From: MWEI01 sp964600235
GTDB taxonomy: Bacteria > Desulfobacterota > Desulfomonilia > UBA1062
Direction: 5' to 3'
Length of the DNA stretch: 64,000 nt
Assembly: GCA_964600235.1 (NCBI GenBank)
Contig: CAZRIV010000002.1
Location: 248,001-312,000 of the forward strand
Shown: one piece after another, positions 18,410 to 28,459 of the stretch
Numbering within the stretch: position 1 is the first letter of the stretch
How the letters are laid out: every line of letters begins with the position of its first letter
Position numbers and translations under genes: made by a program
Notes under the pieces: model-generated
What the model was told of the DNA's origin: nothing
The model's input: only the letters and a program-made list of their open reading frames with translations
The model's database searches: none

Positions 18410-18550
18410 CCGTTGTCGCAGAGCTCACCTCGAGGCGAAAAAGCATCTCACCTATCGCTTAGAACCTTGAAAGATATTTTTACCCGTTCAGATCAAAGAC
18501 CCTTTGCATAACTTCGGAAGAGCTATTAATCCAGACAAGAAAAAACCTTA

Positions 18551-18623
18551 CCCGAACAGATGATGGATCCAGGAATTGACAAGCAATTTGCTTGTCAATT
18601 CCTGGATCCATCATCTGTTCGGG
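18551..18623. repeat. Long perfect palindrome B (36-bp arms)
   Basis: Arms 18551-18586 and 18588-18623 are perfect reverse complements around a single central T, giving a 73-base palindrome. It is embedded in a possible 111-bp unit: CCTTACCC at 18546-18553 is matched by GGGTAAGG at 18649-18656. The rest of the gap from 18410 to 18790 shows no gene. The outermost arm bases CCCGAACAG fit the loose pattern YCYGWWCAR shared with the hairpins at 9.8, 21.7 and 45.8 kb. Confidence 0.75.
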
Positions 18624-18790
18624 CCAATTTTTGGTGCTGTTCAACTATGGGTAAGGAGTTGTATAGGAGTTGGGGCCATTTTGTCATGCCCCCTTTCTGC
18701 GGCTTCACACCGCTTCTCGTACTTCAAGAACTGTGTTAAAAGACGCAGGATTCATGGACATGAATATAAGGAGATCAATTCAATCCTGAC

Positions 18791-19750
18791 ATGGATACAT
18801 CGACCCGGTTCATTCTCTTCCAGGCACTGATCATCCTCCCTTTTGTCTCAGGCATTGCGGTAAAGAAAATTTTCAGAATCCAGGATCCTTCGGCCTTCAC
18901 CAAGAGACTCATCAAGGTCAACCTGATGGCCATAGAGCCCATAATAGCACTCTGGAGCACATGGGGGCTCGTGCTCACAGGGGAACTTGTCTGGCTCCCC
19001 CTTTCGGGGCTGTTCCTCGTGCTGGCAGGCATGGCCTTCGGGGCTGCATTCAAACGTATACTCGGCCTCTCCGAGAAGAAAGGTTCAACCTTTCTCATCA
19101 GCTCATCACTGGCCAACCACGGCTTCACCATGGGGGCGTTTCTCTGTTACCTCCTCCTGGGTGAGCAGGGGCTGGGCCTTGCGTTTCTCTTCCTTTCCTA
19201 CTTCATGCCCTATATATTCCTGGTGGTCTTCCCCTATGCAGGCAGGAAATCCACGGGAAAACCCTATACCCTCAGGTCTGCAGCACAGTTTTTCCTGAGC
19301 CTGCAGAACATGCCGCTCTTTGCGATCATCAGCGCACTGGTCCTCCTGGCCTTCGGACTCGACAGGCCGCGCATGCATTTCCCGGTCGACGGCTTCATCA
19401 TCATTTCCATGGCGCTCTACTACTTCACCCTGGGGCTCAATTTCGAGCTGCCCGCCTTTTTCATGTCCGGCAAAGAGAATGCAGCCCTTGCTGCAATAAA
19501 GTTCCTCCTGGTGCCTGGAGCAACGCTTCTCACCCTCAAGTCAGTCCACCTCGACCCTGCCATCGAAACCGTCATATTCGTCCAGTCATGCATGCCTGCC
19601 GCCATTTATTCCGTGGTTTCATCGGTGCTGTTCGACCTTGAGGCGGGTTTTGCATCAAACCTGTTCGTCTGGAATTCACTGATCTTTCTTGTGGGGATAC
19701 TGCCTGTGCTCTTCATGTTCAGGGATCTTATTCTCGGGATACTGGTCTAA
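18791..19750 (+). CDS. AEC (auxin efflux carrier) family transporter
   Basis: 319 residues, almost entirely hydrophobic, with about ten predicted membrane segments arranged in two halves. A central break contains NHGFTMGAFLCYLL, and the C-terminal half contains the FVQSCMPAAIYSV stretch typical of the bacterial AEC/malonate-malate permease family. These carry organic anions or other small solutes across the inner membrane. The ATG at 18791 is the only in-frame candidate; the nearest AAGGAG lies 17 bases upstream, which is far. The HAD hydrolase gene starts 15 bases after its stop, so the two are probably cotranscribed. Confidence 0.75.
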   Translation: MDTSTRFILFQALIILPFVSGIAVKKIFRIQDPSAFTKRLIKVNLMAIEPIIALWSTWGLVLTGELVWLPLSGLFLVLAGMAFGAAFKRILGLSEKKGSTFLISSSLANHGFTMGAFLCYLLLGEQGLGLAFLFLSYFMPYIFLVVFPYAGRKSTGKPYTLRSAAQFFLSLQNMPLFAIISALVLLAFGLDRPRMHFPVDGFIIISMALYYFTLGLNFELPAFFMSGKENAALAAIKFLLVPGATLLTLKSVHLDPAIETVIFVQSCMPAAIYSVVSSVLFDLEAGFASNLFVWNSLIFLVGILPVLFMFRDLILGILV

Positions 19751-19765
19751 TGAGAAGGGGGATGG

Positions 19766-20425
19766 ATGGAATCACATAAAATATCGGCTGTACTGTTCGA
19801 TTTCGGAGGCGTTCTGGCGGAGGAGGGCTTTAAAAACGGCCTTTTCCACATTGCATCGCTCAACGGGATCAACGCCCAGGATTTCTTCAGTACGACACGA
19901 AGTCTCATCTCCTCAAGCGGTTACCTTACCGGGGGCTGCAGCGAAAGTTTCTTCTGGGACCAGCTCCGGGAAAAAACAGGAGTGAAGGGCTCGGATGAGG
20001 AACTCAAGAGGATTATTCTCGATCGTTTCATCGTACGGGACTGGATGATAGACCTCGTAAATAAGCTCAAGGAGGAATCCATCCGCGTGGCCATCCTTAG
20101 CGACCAGACCAACTGGCTTGACGAACTCGATGAGAGGCTGCATTTCTCCGGCCTGTTCGAACGGGTGTTCAACAGCTATCACCTGGGCAAGAGCAAACAT
20201 GATCCGAGCATCTTCACGGATGTCACGGCGGCCCTGGGGCTGGAGACCTGCCGGACTCTCTTCATCGATGACACCATCGGCCATGTGGAAAGGGCGCGAT
20301 CCTGCGGGATGCATGCCATCCATTATCAGGGCAGGGGACAGTTCCTGAAGGAAATGGGCATGTACTTTCCCCTGATAGTGCCCGGTGGCGGGCAAAAGGC
20401 TGACGGGCTTATGGAAGGATCATAA
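19766..20425 (+). CDS. HAD-superfamily hydrolase
   Basis: 219 residues. Motif I is DFGGVL with the nucleophile at D12; the second motif I Asp is replaced by Gly, as in YihX and haloacid-dehalogenase-like relatives. Motif II is ILSDQTNW, a conserved Lys lies in GKSKHDP, and motif IV is LFIDDTIGHV. The class is most often a phosphatase acting on small phosphometabolites. AAGGGG precedes the ATG. It shares an operon with the AEC transporter upstream and converges on the methyltransferase downstream. Confidence 0.85.
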   Translation: MESHKISAVLFDFGGVLAEEGFKNGLFHIASLNGINAQDFFSTTRSLISSSGYLTGGCSESFFWDQLREKTGVKGSDEELKRIILDRFIVRDWMIDLVNKLKEESIRVAILSDQTNWLDELDERLHFSGLFERVFNSYHLGKSKHDPSIFTDVTAALGLETCRTLFIDDTIGHVERARSCGMHAIHYQGRGQFLKEMGMYFPLIVPGGGQKADGLMEGS

Positions 20426-20439
20426 AAGTCATAGGGTGG

Positions 20440-21582
20440 TCAGTACAGCTCGTACTTCACCAGCCTTCCATCCAGCTGGCCGTTTTTCAATGGCTTTTTC
20501 CAGGCAGTCCTGAGCCCCACCTTCTTGATGAGCTCCCGGTTGCCGAAATATACATATGCCGTTGACCCGGTGCAGCGCTGCTTGAGAAAATCACCGAAAT
20601 CCTTCATGAACTCAGCCATGTCCTGGCTGTTTTTCATCCTGAGCCCATAGGGCGGGTTGCATACGATGGTTGTGTCCTTGATGGACCCTATGTCCTGAAA
20701 CCTCATCTTGGAAAACCGGATGTTCTTTCCCGAGGGCAGGTTGCGGCTGTTCATCCGTGCCATTGCCACGGCCTTCTCCGAGATGTCGCTGCCTGCAATG
20801 AGGCCCTCCTTCAGCGGCCGGATTTGGCGGTCCGCTTCCTTCTTTACCGAATTCCAGGTGCGCTCGTCGAAGTCGGGCATGAACCGGAACCCGAAAGACT
20901 CTCTGAAATAGCCCGAAGGGATTGCGCAGTAATGCATGAGGGCCTCGAAGAGCAGCGTGCCTGATCCGCACATGGGGTCATACAGGGGGGTGGACCCGTC
21001 CCAGTCGCTCAGGCGGACGATGGCGGCCGCAAGGGTTTCCTGCATGGGGGCATCCACCGCCTCATCCCGGTATCCCCTGCGGTGCAGCGACCCGCCCGAT
21101 GTGTCCAGGTAGATGGTGGCCTTGTTCTTCGAGATGTGGAGGTTGAAGCAGATGTCGGCATTGATCCTTTCCACGTTTGGCCTGTCGTCATATGTGTCCC
21201 TGAAACTGTCCACGATGGCGTCCTTCAGGACGAGCCCTGCATACTGGGAATGGCGTATTATGCTGTTGGACACGTTCGCAGAGATCACAAAGGTTTCATC
21301 CAGGCTGAAGAGCTCGGTCCAGGGTATGCTGCGGGCGGTCTTGTAGAGATACTCCGTGCTGTGGCAGTCAAAGGTGAGCAGCGGCGCCAGCACCCTGCTG
21401 ATGATCCGGGCCGTGTAGTTGATGCGGTAGAGAGTCTCCTTCTCGGCGGAAAAATACAGCCCGCGGAAGGTGGGCTTCACATCTCCGGCTCCGAGACGGG
21501 AAAGTTCTTCAATACCCAGTTCCTCCATGCCCTCGGCGATCTGGGCGAAAAATCGTTTGCTCATCTGATAGTTGTAAATCAC
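20440..21582 (-). CDS. THUMP-domain rRNA methyltransferase, RlmL N-terminal/YpsC-like
   Basis: 380 residues. The N-terminal third is a THUMP RNA-binding domain (ending near ATIYLDTSGGSLHRRGYR). The C-terminal part is a methyltransferase domain with DPMCGSGTLLFEA as the SAM loop and NPPYG as the catalytic motif, the signature of N2-guanine methylation of 23S rRNA (m2G2445-type). It lacks the RlmK half seen in E. coli RlmL, as in most bacteria. The GTG at 21582 follows AAGGAG; the ATG at 21564 does not. It is convergent with the HAD gene, with 14 bases between the stops. Confidence 0.88.
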   Translation of the reverse strand: MIYNYQMSKRFFAQIAEGMEELGIEELSRLGAGDVKPTFRGLYFSAEKETLYRINYTARIISRVLAPLLTFDCHSTEYLYKTARSIPWTELFSLDETFVISANVSNSIIRHSQYAGLVLKDAIVDSFRDTYDDRPNVERINADICFNLHISKNKATIYLDTSGGSLHRRGYRDEAVDAPMQETLAAAIVRLSDWDGSTPLYDPMCGSGTLLFEALMHYCAIPSGYFRESFGFRFMPDFDERTWNSVKKEADRQIRPLKEGLIAGSDISEKAVAMARMNSRNLPSGKNIRFSKMRFQDIGSIKDTTIVCNPPYGLRMKNSQDMAEFMKDFGDFLKQRCTGSTAYVYFGNRELIKKVGLRTAWKKPLKNGQLDGRLVKYELY

Positions 21583-21688
21583 CTGTGCGTGCTCTCCTTG
21601 TCGTTGAATATACCATATCCGAAAATTATGCGAATGGGTGGAATACTTTGGGATGAAGCACGTGATATTCTTTGCAAGGAAAAATTAG

Positions 21689-21759
21689 CCTGTACAAATG
21701 GTGTTTTTGCCGGGAACAGGCAAACAGCCTGTTCCCGGCAAAAACACCATTTGTACAGG
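21689..21759. repeat. Long perfect hairpin C (32-bp arms)
   Basis: Arms 21689-21720 and 21728-21759 are perfect reverse complements around the 7-base loop CAAACAG. It lies in the 390-base gap between the divergent methyltransferase and lepA genes. The outer arm starts CCTGTACAA, close to CCGTACAA of the hairpin at 9.8 kb. There is no T-run, and since both flanking genes read away from it, it cannot be their terminator. Confidence 0.75.
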
Positions 21760-21842
21760 TCAGGTTTTGAAAAGCCTTAAATAACACCATGACCCGGATA
21801 TGAATGAGTTCTCTGAAGTTGATGTACTTTTCGATATAGTCA

Positions 21843-21956
21843 TGTACTGAATTGCCCAGGCATGAAGCAGCCATTGACAAACACGGCGGCATTTACTACG
21901 ACACCAGTGCAAAGGCCTTGGGTGCCATCCATGCCAAGGTTGGGCCAAGGGCCTGA
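21843..21956 (+). pseudogene. Possible short coding remnant before lepA
   Basis: A stretch of 37 sense codons ending in TGA at 21954-21956, with codon-like composition and a globular-looking sequence (HEAAIDKHGGIYYDTSAKA, then a short Gly/Ala-rich tail). It is closed upstream by a TAG with no start codon or ribosome site. It looks like the C-terminal end of an enzyme gene whose body has been lost. I cannot name the family, and chance remains possible. Confidence 0.3.
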
Positions 21957-21973
21957 AGGATCAAGATCACTAT

Positions 21974-23766
<1,793 letters not shown>

Positions 23767-23770
<4 letters not shown>

Positions 23771-24906
23771 GCAACACTGATAAGGAAGCGGCCCCCGGGC
23801 TGTACATCCATATCCCGTTCTGCAAGGCCAAGTGCTCGTACTGCGATTTCTACTCTATTGCCTCTGCCGGGCGCATGGATGATTTTCTCCGGGCCCTCTT
23901 CAAGGAAATGGACCTCTACCGCGATGCGTTCACGGAGTTCGACACGATCTATCTCGGCGGCGGGACACCCTCGCTGCTCAGCCCGCATCAGATCGAGAGG
24001 ACACTCAAGAAGATACAAAGTAGCTTTTCGGTTGTCCCGGATTCCGAGATCACCATGGAGGTGAACCCGGCAGACTGGGGACGAATAGAACTGAGTGAGG
24101 TGCGGGGCATGGGCGTCAACCGCATCAGTATCGGTGTGCAGTCGTTCAGCGATTCCGAGCTCACCTTCCTCGGCCGCAGGCATACGAGCGACCAGGCGCT
24201 GAGTGCCCTTGAAGACGCTATGTTCGCAGGGTTTGACAACATCAGCATCGACCTGATGTACAGCCTGCCCGGCCAGAGCTGGGAAGCCTGGTTGTCCTCA
24301 CTCACACAGGCCTTGGGTCTTCACCCGGCCCACCTGTCGTGCTACGAGCTGGAACTCAAGGACAACACACCGCTTGGGCGCAGGCTGGAGGCTGGTGAAT
24401 TCAAGACGCCCACGGAAGAATCACAGCGGGACTTCTTCATCCGTACCTCCGAGCTCCTGGAAAAATCGGGGTATATCCACTATGAGATCTCAAATTTTGC
24501 AGCAGAAATGGGAAAGGCGTCCCGCCACAACAGCAAGTACTGGGACCATACCCCTTACCTGGGTCTCGGCCCGTCAGCGCACTCATTTCAAAACAGAAGG
24601 AGGTGGTGGAACCATGCATCGCTGGATGACTACCTGCACGATCTTGATATGGGGACGCCTCCTGTAAGCGGTATCGAGAGCCTCACCTCTGAGCAGTTAT
24701 GCATGGAAGCCGCATTCCTCGCCCTTCGGACACGAACGGGAATCGATGCGGAGCAGTTCCGGGGACGATACGGATCTGATCTCCTGAGGGAAAAATCAGC
24801 AGAGCTGGAGCTGTGGAGCAGGGAAGGTCTTATTGAGATAAAAGACGGCTTCATCCGTCCCACCCGCGCCGGCATGGCCGTCGCAGACTGCTTGGTGCTG
24901 TTTTAG
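23767..24906 (+). CDS. hemW: HemW-like radical SAM protein (heme chaperone)
   Basis: 379 residues from a TTG at 23767 that overlaps the lepA stop. The radical-SAM motif is YIHIPFCKAKCSYCDFYS, with CxxxCxxC for the 4Fe-4S cluster, followed by GGGTPS, the SAM-binding element. HemW proteins (formerly called HemN-like) lack the extra N-terminal part of true coproporphyrinogen oxidase HemN and insert heme into membrane acceptors; the length and the lepA linkage favour HemW. A longer frame back to 23632 lies wholly inside lepA and is not used. TTG is chosen because no ATG or GTG lies between 23767 and the motif. Confidence 0.9.
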
Positions 24907-25397
24907 CTGCGGGTCCATTCAGTGTCCAATCTGGGTGTAGGTTATATGGGCTTTGAGCAAGGATTGATTATAATTTGTACTGGCTGCAATCTGATCTTGC
25001 ATATGGGAATGAAGGCTGCAAATGAGGTCTAACAGCAGATCCTTACAACTTACACTGGAAGTAAAGATGTCGTGCCATGATGTGGACTTTGGGTAGCCAG
25101 GTTAATCTATCCAGATAGCATCAGCAGATCTTCAGTTTTTGACTATACTCAAGGTTGAACAGAATATGAAGGAATCACCGGTCCAAGCAAAGTGCTGAGT
25201 ATGAGTTACTACCTACAAAGGGCATTGTTCAAGCCAGGCCAACGATTGTGGCACAATATCTTTAAGTTTTTAAGGTCTTGTGAAACCGATCATTTACCTC
25301 AGAAATCTCTATTCTATAATTATTCATTCTCTTCACTGAATTCACCCTTTATTACCTATCATCCTTAATGGAAATTCTTTTATGCGTTCACCTATAC
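24907..25397. other. Long A+T-rich gene-free gap
   Basis: Nearly 500 bases after hemW hold no convincing reading frame, hairpin or repeat. Base composition turns visibly A+T-rich here and stays so through about 28.45 kb, which marks the left border of the accessory patch. It may contain decayed sequence that I cannot identify. Confidence 0.5.
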
Positions 25398-25426
25398 TTG
25401 CCCCTTCAATAGTATAGTGATAAGAT
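25398..25426 (+). promoter_or_regulatory. Candidate sigma-70 promoter for the Sel1/protease gene
   Basis: TTGCCC at 25398-25403 and TAAGAT at 25421-25426 with a 17-base spacer, each matching 4 of 6 consensus positions, about 64 bases before the proposed TTG start. Confidence 0.4.
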
Positions 25427-25489
25427 ATTAAATTGTTTTTACCGTGCAGTGATTTGTATATGCAGATTAATGATAAACAAGGGGATTCC

Positions 25490-27277
25490 TTGAAAAAGGC
25501 TATCGTTCTCATCGTTCTGCTATTCCTTGTATTTCTCGGTGTGTCCAAAGGAGACGACAATGAAGCTTTCAAAAATGCATATTACAAAGCTGCATTGCAT
25601 GAATTGAAACCCCTTGCAGAAAAAGGGTATGCCGAGGCCCAGTACAACCTTGGAGTTATGTATGAATTTGGTCAGGGCGTTCCTCAAGATTTTGCTGAGG
25701 CGGTAAAATGGTATAGAAAGTCGGCTGATCAGGGTTATACCAAGGCCCTAGTATCCTTGGGAGACAAGTATGAAAACGGCCAAGGTGTCCCACAGGACTA
25801 TGCTGAGTCATTAAAATTGTATAGAAAAGCGGCTGACCAGGGGTATTCCCTTGCTCAAATCAAACTTGGAAACAAGTATGGTCTTGGTCAGGGTGTTCCT
25901 GAAGATTTTGCTGAAGCAGCGAAATGGTATAGGAAGGCTGCTGACCAAGGGAGAGACCAGGCTGAGTTTATGCTGGGATCTCATTATGAAACTGGCTTGG
26001 GCGTTCCTCAAGATTTTGCTGAGGCGGTAAAATGGTATAGGAAGGCTGCTGACCAGGGTCATTCCAGAGCGCTGCTCTCCCTGGGGAACATGTATTTTCA
26101 CGGTCAAGGTGTACCACAGGACTATGCTGAGGCATTGATATTGTATAAAAAGGCGGCGGATCAGGGTGATCCCATGTCTCAATGCATGCTGGGTGCCATG
26201 TATCTTCTTGGTAAAGGTGTTTCGCAGGACTATGCTGAGGCATTGAAGTGGAGCAGGAAAGCGGCTGACCAGGGAATTGCCACAGCCCAATTCAACCTCG
26301 GAAGGATGTATGACAAAGGCCTAGGTGTATCAAAGGACGATACCGAGGCTTTGAAGTGGTACCAAATGGCGGCGGATCAGGGTGATGCCTCTGCTCAAGG
26401 TAGTCTGGGTGCCATGTATTATAGTGGCGAAAGGGTGCCACGGAATTACATCCTATCATATATGTGGTTGAATCTAGCGGCATCTCAAAAATCAGAAAAC
26501 GCAATAAAATTAAGAAATCTTCTTGAACATCAAATGACACCAAGTCAGATAGCTGAAGCGCAAGAGCTATCATCGAAATGGACAAAGAAGCAAAGCGGGA
26601 AAAGCAAAGATGGTTCTATTGTACCAAATGAAGTTGCGCCAAACGAGATGACACCTGGTATCATAACAAGATATGGAACCGGTTTTTCTGTTTCTCCAAA
26701 TGGTTTTATTGTCACTGCAAATCATGTTATTGCCAATGCTGTTTCAATAAAAGCCCTCCAGGGCAGCACTATACTGAAAGCCTTACTAGTAAAGAGTGAT
26801 CCGTTAAACGATGTCGCCATTCTCAAAATCGATAAGACCACACCAGCTTTTTTGCCTATTGCTCTTATAAGGTCTGCAAAAACAGGCGAAAGGGTTTTTA
26901 CTATCGGATATCCAATGAGTAATTTACTTGGACAAGAGCAAAAATATACCGAGGGTGTAATCAGTTCCTTGAGTGGAATCCAGGGTGCAGCATCCTTTAT
27001 GCAGATTACAGTTCCTGTTCAGCCTGGAAATTCTGGCGGGCCTCTGGTCAATGAAAAGGGGCAGGTAGTTGGTGTTATTAGTTCCACTGCGGCAGTATTG
27101 CCATTTATAAAAGCGTCGGGGACAATCCCCCAAAATATTAACTGGGCAGTTAAGGCAGATTATATAAGGCCATTACTTAATTTGACGGAAACGCCGCAAA
27201 AGAGCCAGGTAATGCGAGAAGAAGCAATTGAAAAAACAAAATGTGCAACCTATATGATTGAGGTCGAGACTAGATAA
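25490..27277 (+). CDS. Secreted Sel1-repeat protein fused to a trypsin-like (HtrA-type) serine protease
   Basis: 595 residues. The TTG at 25490 is chosen because AAGGGGA lies five bases upstream and it places a signal peptide (LKKAIVLIVLLFLVFLG) at the very N-terminus; an ATG at 25460 would add ten residues. Eight 36-residue Sel1 repeats follow (about 47-335), nearly all with the GVPQDxAEAxKWYRKAADQG core. After a linker comes a trypsin-fold protease domain with H412 (TANHVI), D441 (NDVAIL) and S515 (PGNSGGPL). No PDZ domain follows. The likely site is the periplasm, with the repeats binding partners. Codon and base usage are more A+T-rich than in neighbours, which suggests transfer. Confidence 0.85.
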   Translation: MKKAIVLIVLLFLVFLGVSKGDDNEAFKNAYYKAALHELKPLAEKGYAEAQYNLGVMYEFGQGVPQDFAEAVKWYRKSADQGYTKALVSLGDKYENGQGVPQDYAESLKLYRKAADQGYSLAQIKLGNKYGLGQGVPEDFAEAAKWYRKAADQGRDQAEFMLGSHYETGLGVPQDFAEAVKWYRKAADQGHSRALLSLGNMYFHGQGVPQDYAEALILYKKAADQGDPMSQCMLGAMYLLGKGVSQDYAEALKWSRKAADQGIATAQFNLGRMYDKGLGVSKDDTEALKWYQMAADQGDASAQGSLGAMYYSGERVPRNYILSYMWLNLAASQKSENAIKLRNLLEHQMTPSQIAEAQELSSKWTKKQSGKSKDGSIVPNEVAPNEMTPGIITRYGTGFSVSPNGFIVTANHVIANAVSIKALQGSTILKALLVKSDPLNDVAILKIDKTTPAFLPIALIRSAKTGERVFTIGYPMSNLLGQEQKYTEGVISSLSGIQGAASFMQITVPVQPGNSGGPLVNEKGQVVGVISSTAAVLPFIKASGTIPQNINWAVKADYIRPLLNLTETPQKSQVMREEAIEKTKCATYMIEVETR

Positions 27278-27405
27278 ACAGAGTAAGTTGGCCTATCCCG
27301 ACGAATAAAGTTTTGGCTTAAAAGATTACGTTTTGCGGTAATAGACTCACGGTAAGGAAGTCATCTGCCTGAATATCAGAAGCAAATCAATTGGCCAGGA
27401 GAGTC

Positions 27406-28116
27406 ATGACGATATCAACTTGGTATAGCTTAGAAGCTGAGGCTGTCGAGGTAGCGTTAATGTCAGCACAGCAGTCTAAGAGTATTTGCATACTGCTTCA
27501 AGGAGCACTCTCTACCCTCGCAGACGGTTTCACAGAAGTTGAACTTCAGAATACTAGATCAACACACGCTCAGATGGGGCTCTTCAGTCAAAACCTGAAT
27601 TCCCTGAAATGCAGCATCGACCTTGCTACACGAGGATACTACACACAGTCCATAGACCTCTTAAGGTGTGTCTATGAAAACTGGATAGCGTTTCACTACC
27701 TTACACGGTTCCCCAAAAAGGCAGACCTTTGGCTATGTGCCGATAAGAGGCCCCCAAGACACTCCGATATGCTTAAAGCTCTGGGGCCTGAATTCATCGA
27801 GGACAAAGCAGCAGCTCGTGAGTGGTATGGAACTCTATGCCACTTTGCTCACACCGACTCGCTTGTTGTATTGCCTCACCTCGGCAGTTATAATGGTGAA
27901 GCGTGTGCATTCTTCGGTGCAAAGTACAAACCAGACCTATTTCATACTTGTGCATATACAATCTCACTATTCACGAGCATCATGCTGCGGGAAGTTTCAC
28001 AATATATAGGGCCAGATGTTGCATGGCATCAACGTTACATAAATACGATTGAACAACTCTTGCATTTCATTGAGCAGGAGAATGATGAGTTCAATAGGTC
28101 GAAGGAAATGACATAA
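27406..28116 (+). CDS. DUF5677-like protein of unknown function
   Basis: 236 residues, largely alpha-helical with no signal peptide or membrane segment. The middle has the pattern LLRCVYENWIAFHYL, in a long helix with an Arg-x4-Glu pair, which resembles DUF5677 proteins; a catalytic role is not known. The ATG at 27406 has AGGAG just upstream; a TTG at 27391 is weaker. Base composition is A+T-rich, like the protease gene before it. DUF5677-like genes often occur scattered in accessory regions, but no function follows from that. Confidence 0.55.
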   Translation: MTISTWYSLEAEAVEVALMSAQQSKSICILLQGALSTLADGFTEVELQNTRSTHAQMGLFSQNLNSLKCSIDLATRGYYTQSIDLLRCVYENWIAFHYLTRFPKKADLWLCADKRPPRHSDMLKALGPEFIEDKAAAREWYGTLCHFAHTDSLVVLPHLGSYNGEACAFFGAKYKPDLFHTCAYTISLFTSIMLREVSQYIGPDVAWHQRYINTIEQLLHFIEQENDEFNRSKEMT

Positions 28117-28459
28117 GCCAACAACAAGCCATCGGAAGTGACTCTGTAACCCACGTCGAAAATGACCTGTCTTCCGGAACAACTCAACGGCGATATTAAA
28201 GTATAGATAACGTGCCACTTATCACGATCAGCCTAGATTGTATATTTCTTCCATGAATTGATGGTTCCCATGTTTTTGGCGCAACCATTGATTCCGCAAA
28301 AGAAGCATCAGTTTTATATGCAATTAGAAATTGAATAGAATGTGCCATAGAAGCTTTTTATACCTGAAGTTTGATTATCATAGGATTTAAAACAAGATGA
28401 TCAGTTTTCGAATCACCCCTTGAGTTATACGCAATAATCAGCTACCCTGCGTATAACTT
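28117..28459. other. A+T-rich gene-free gap
   Basis: About 340 bases between the DUF5677-like and nucleotidyltransferase genes. I see no reading frame of note, no strong hairpin and no clear promoter; composition returns to the chromosomal average at about 28.46 kb. Confidence 0.5.
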
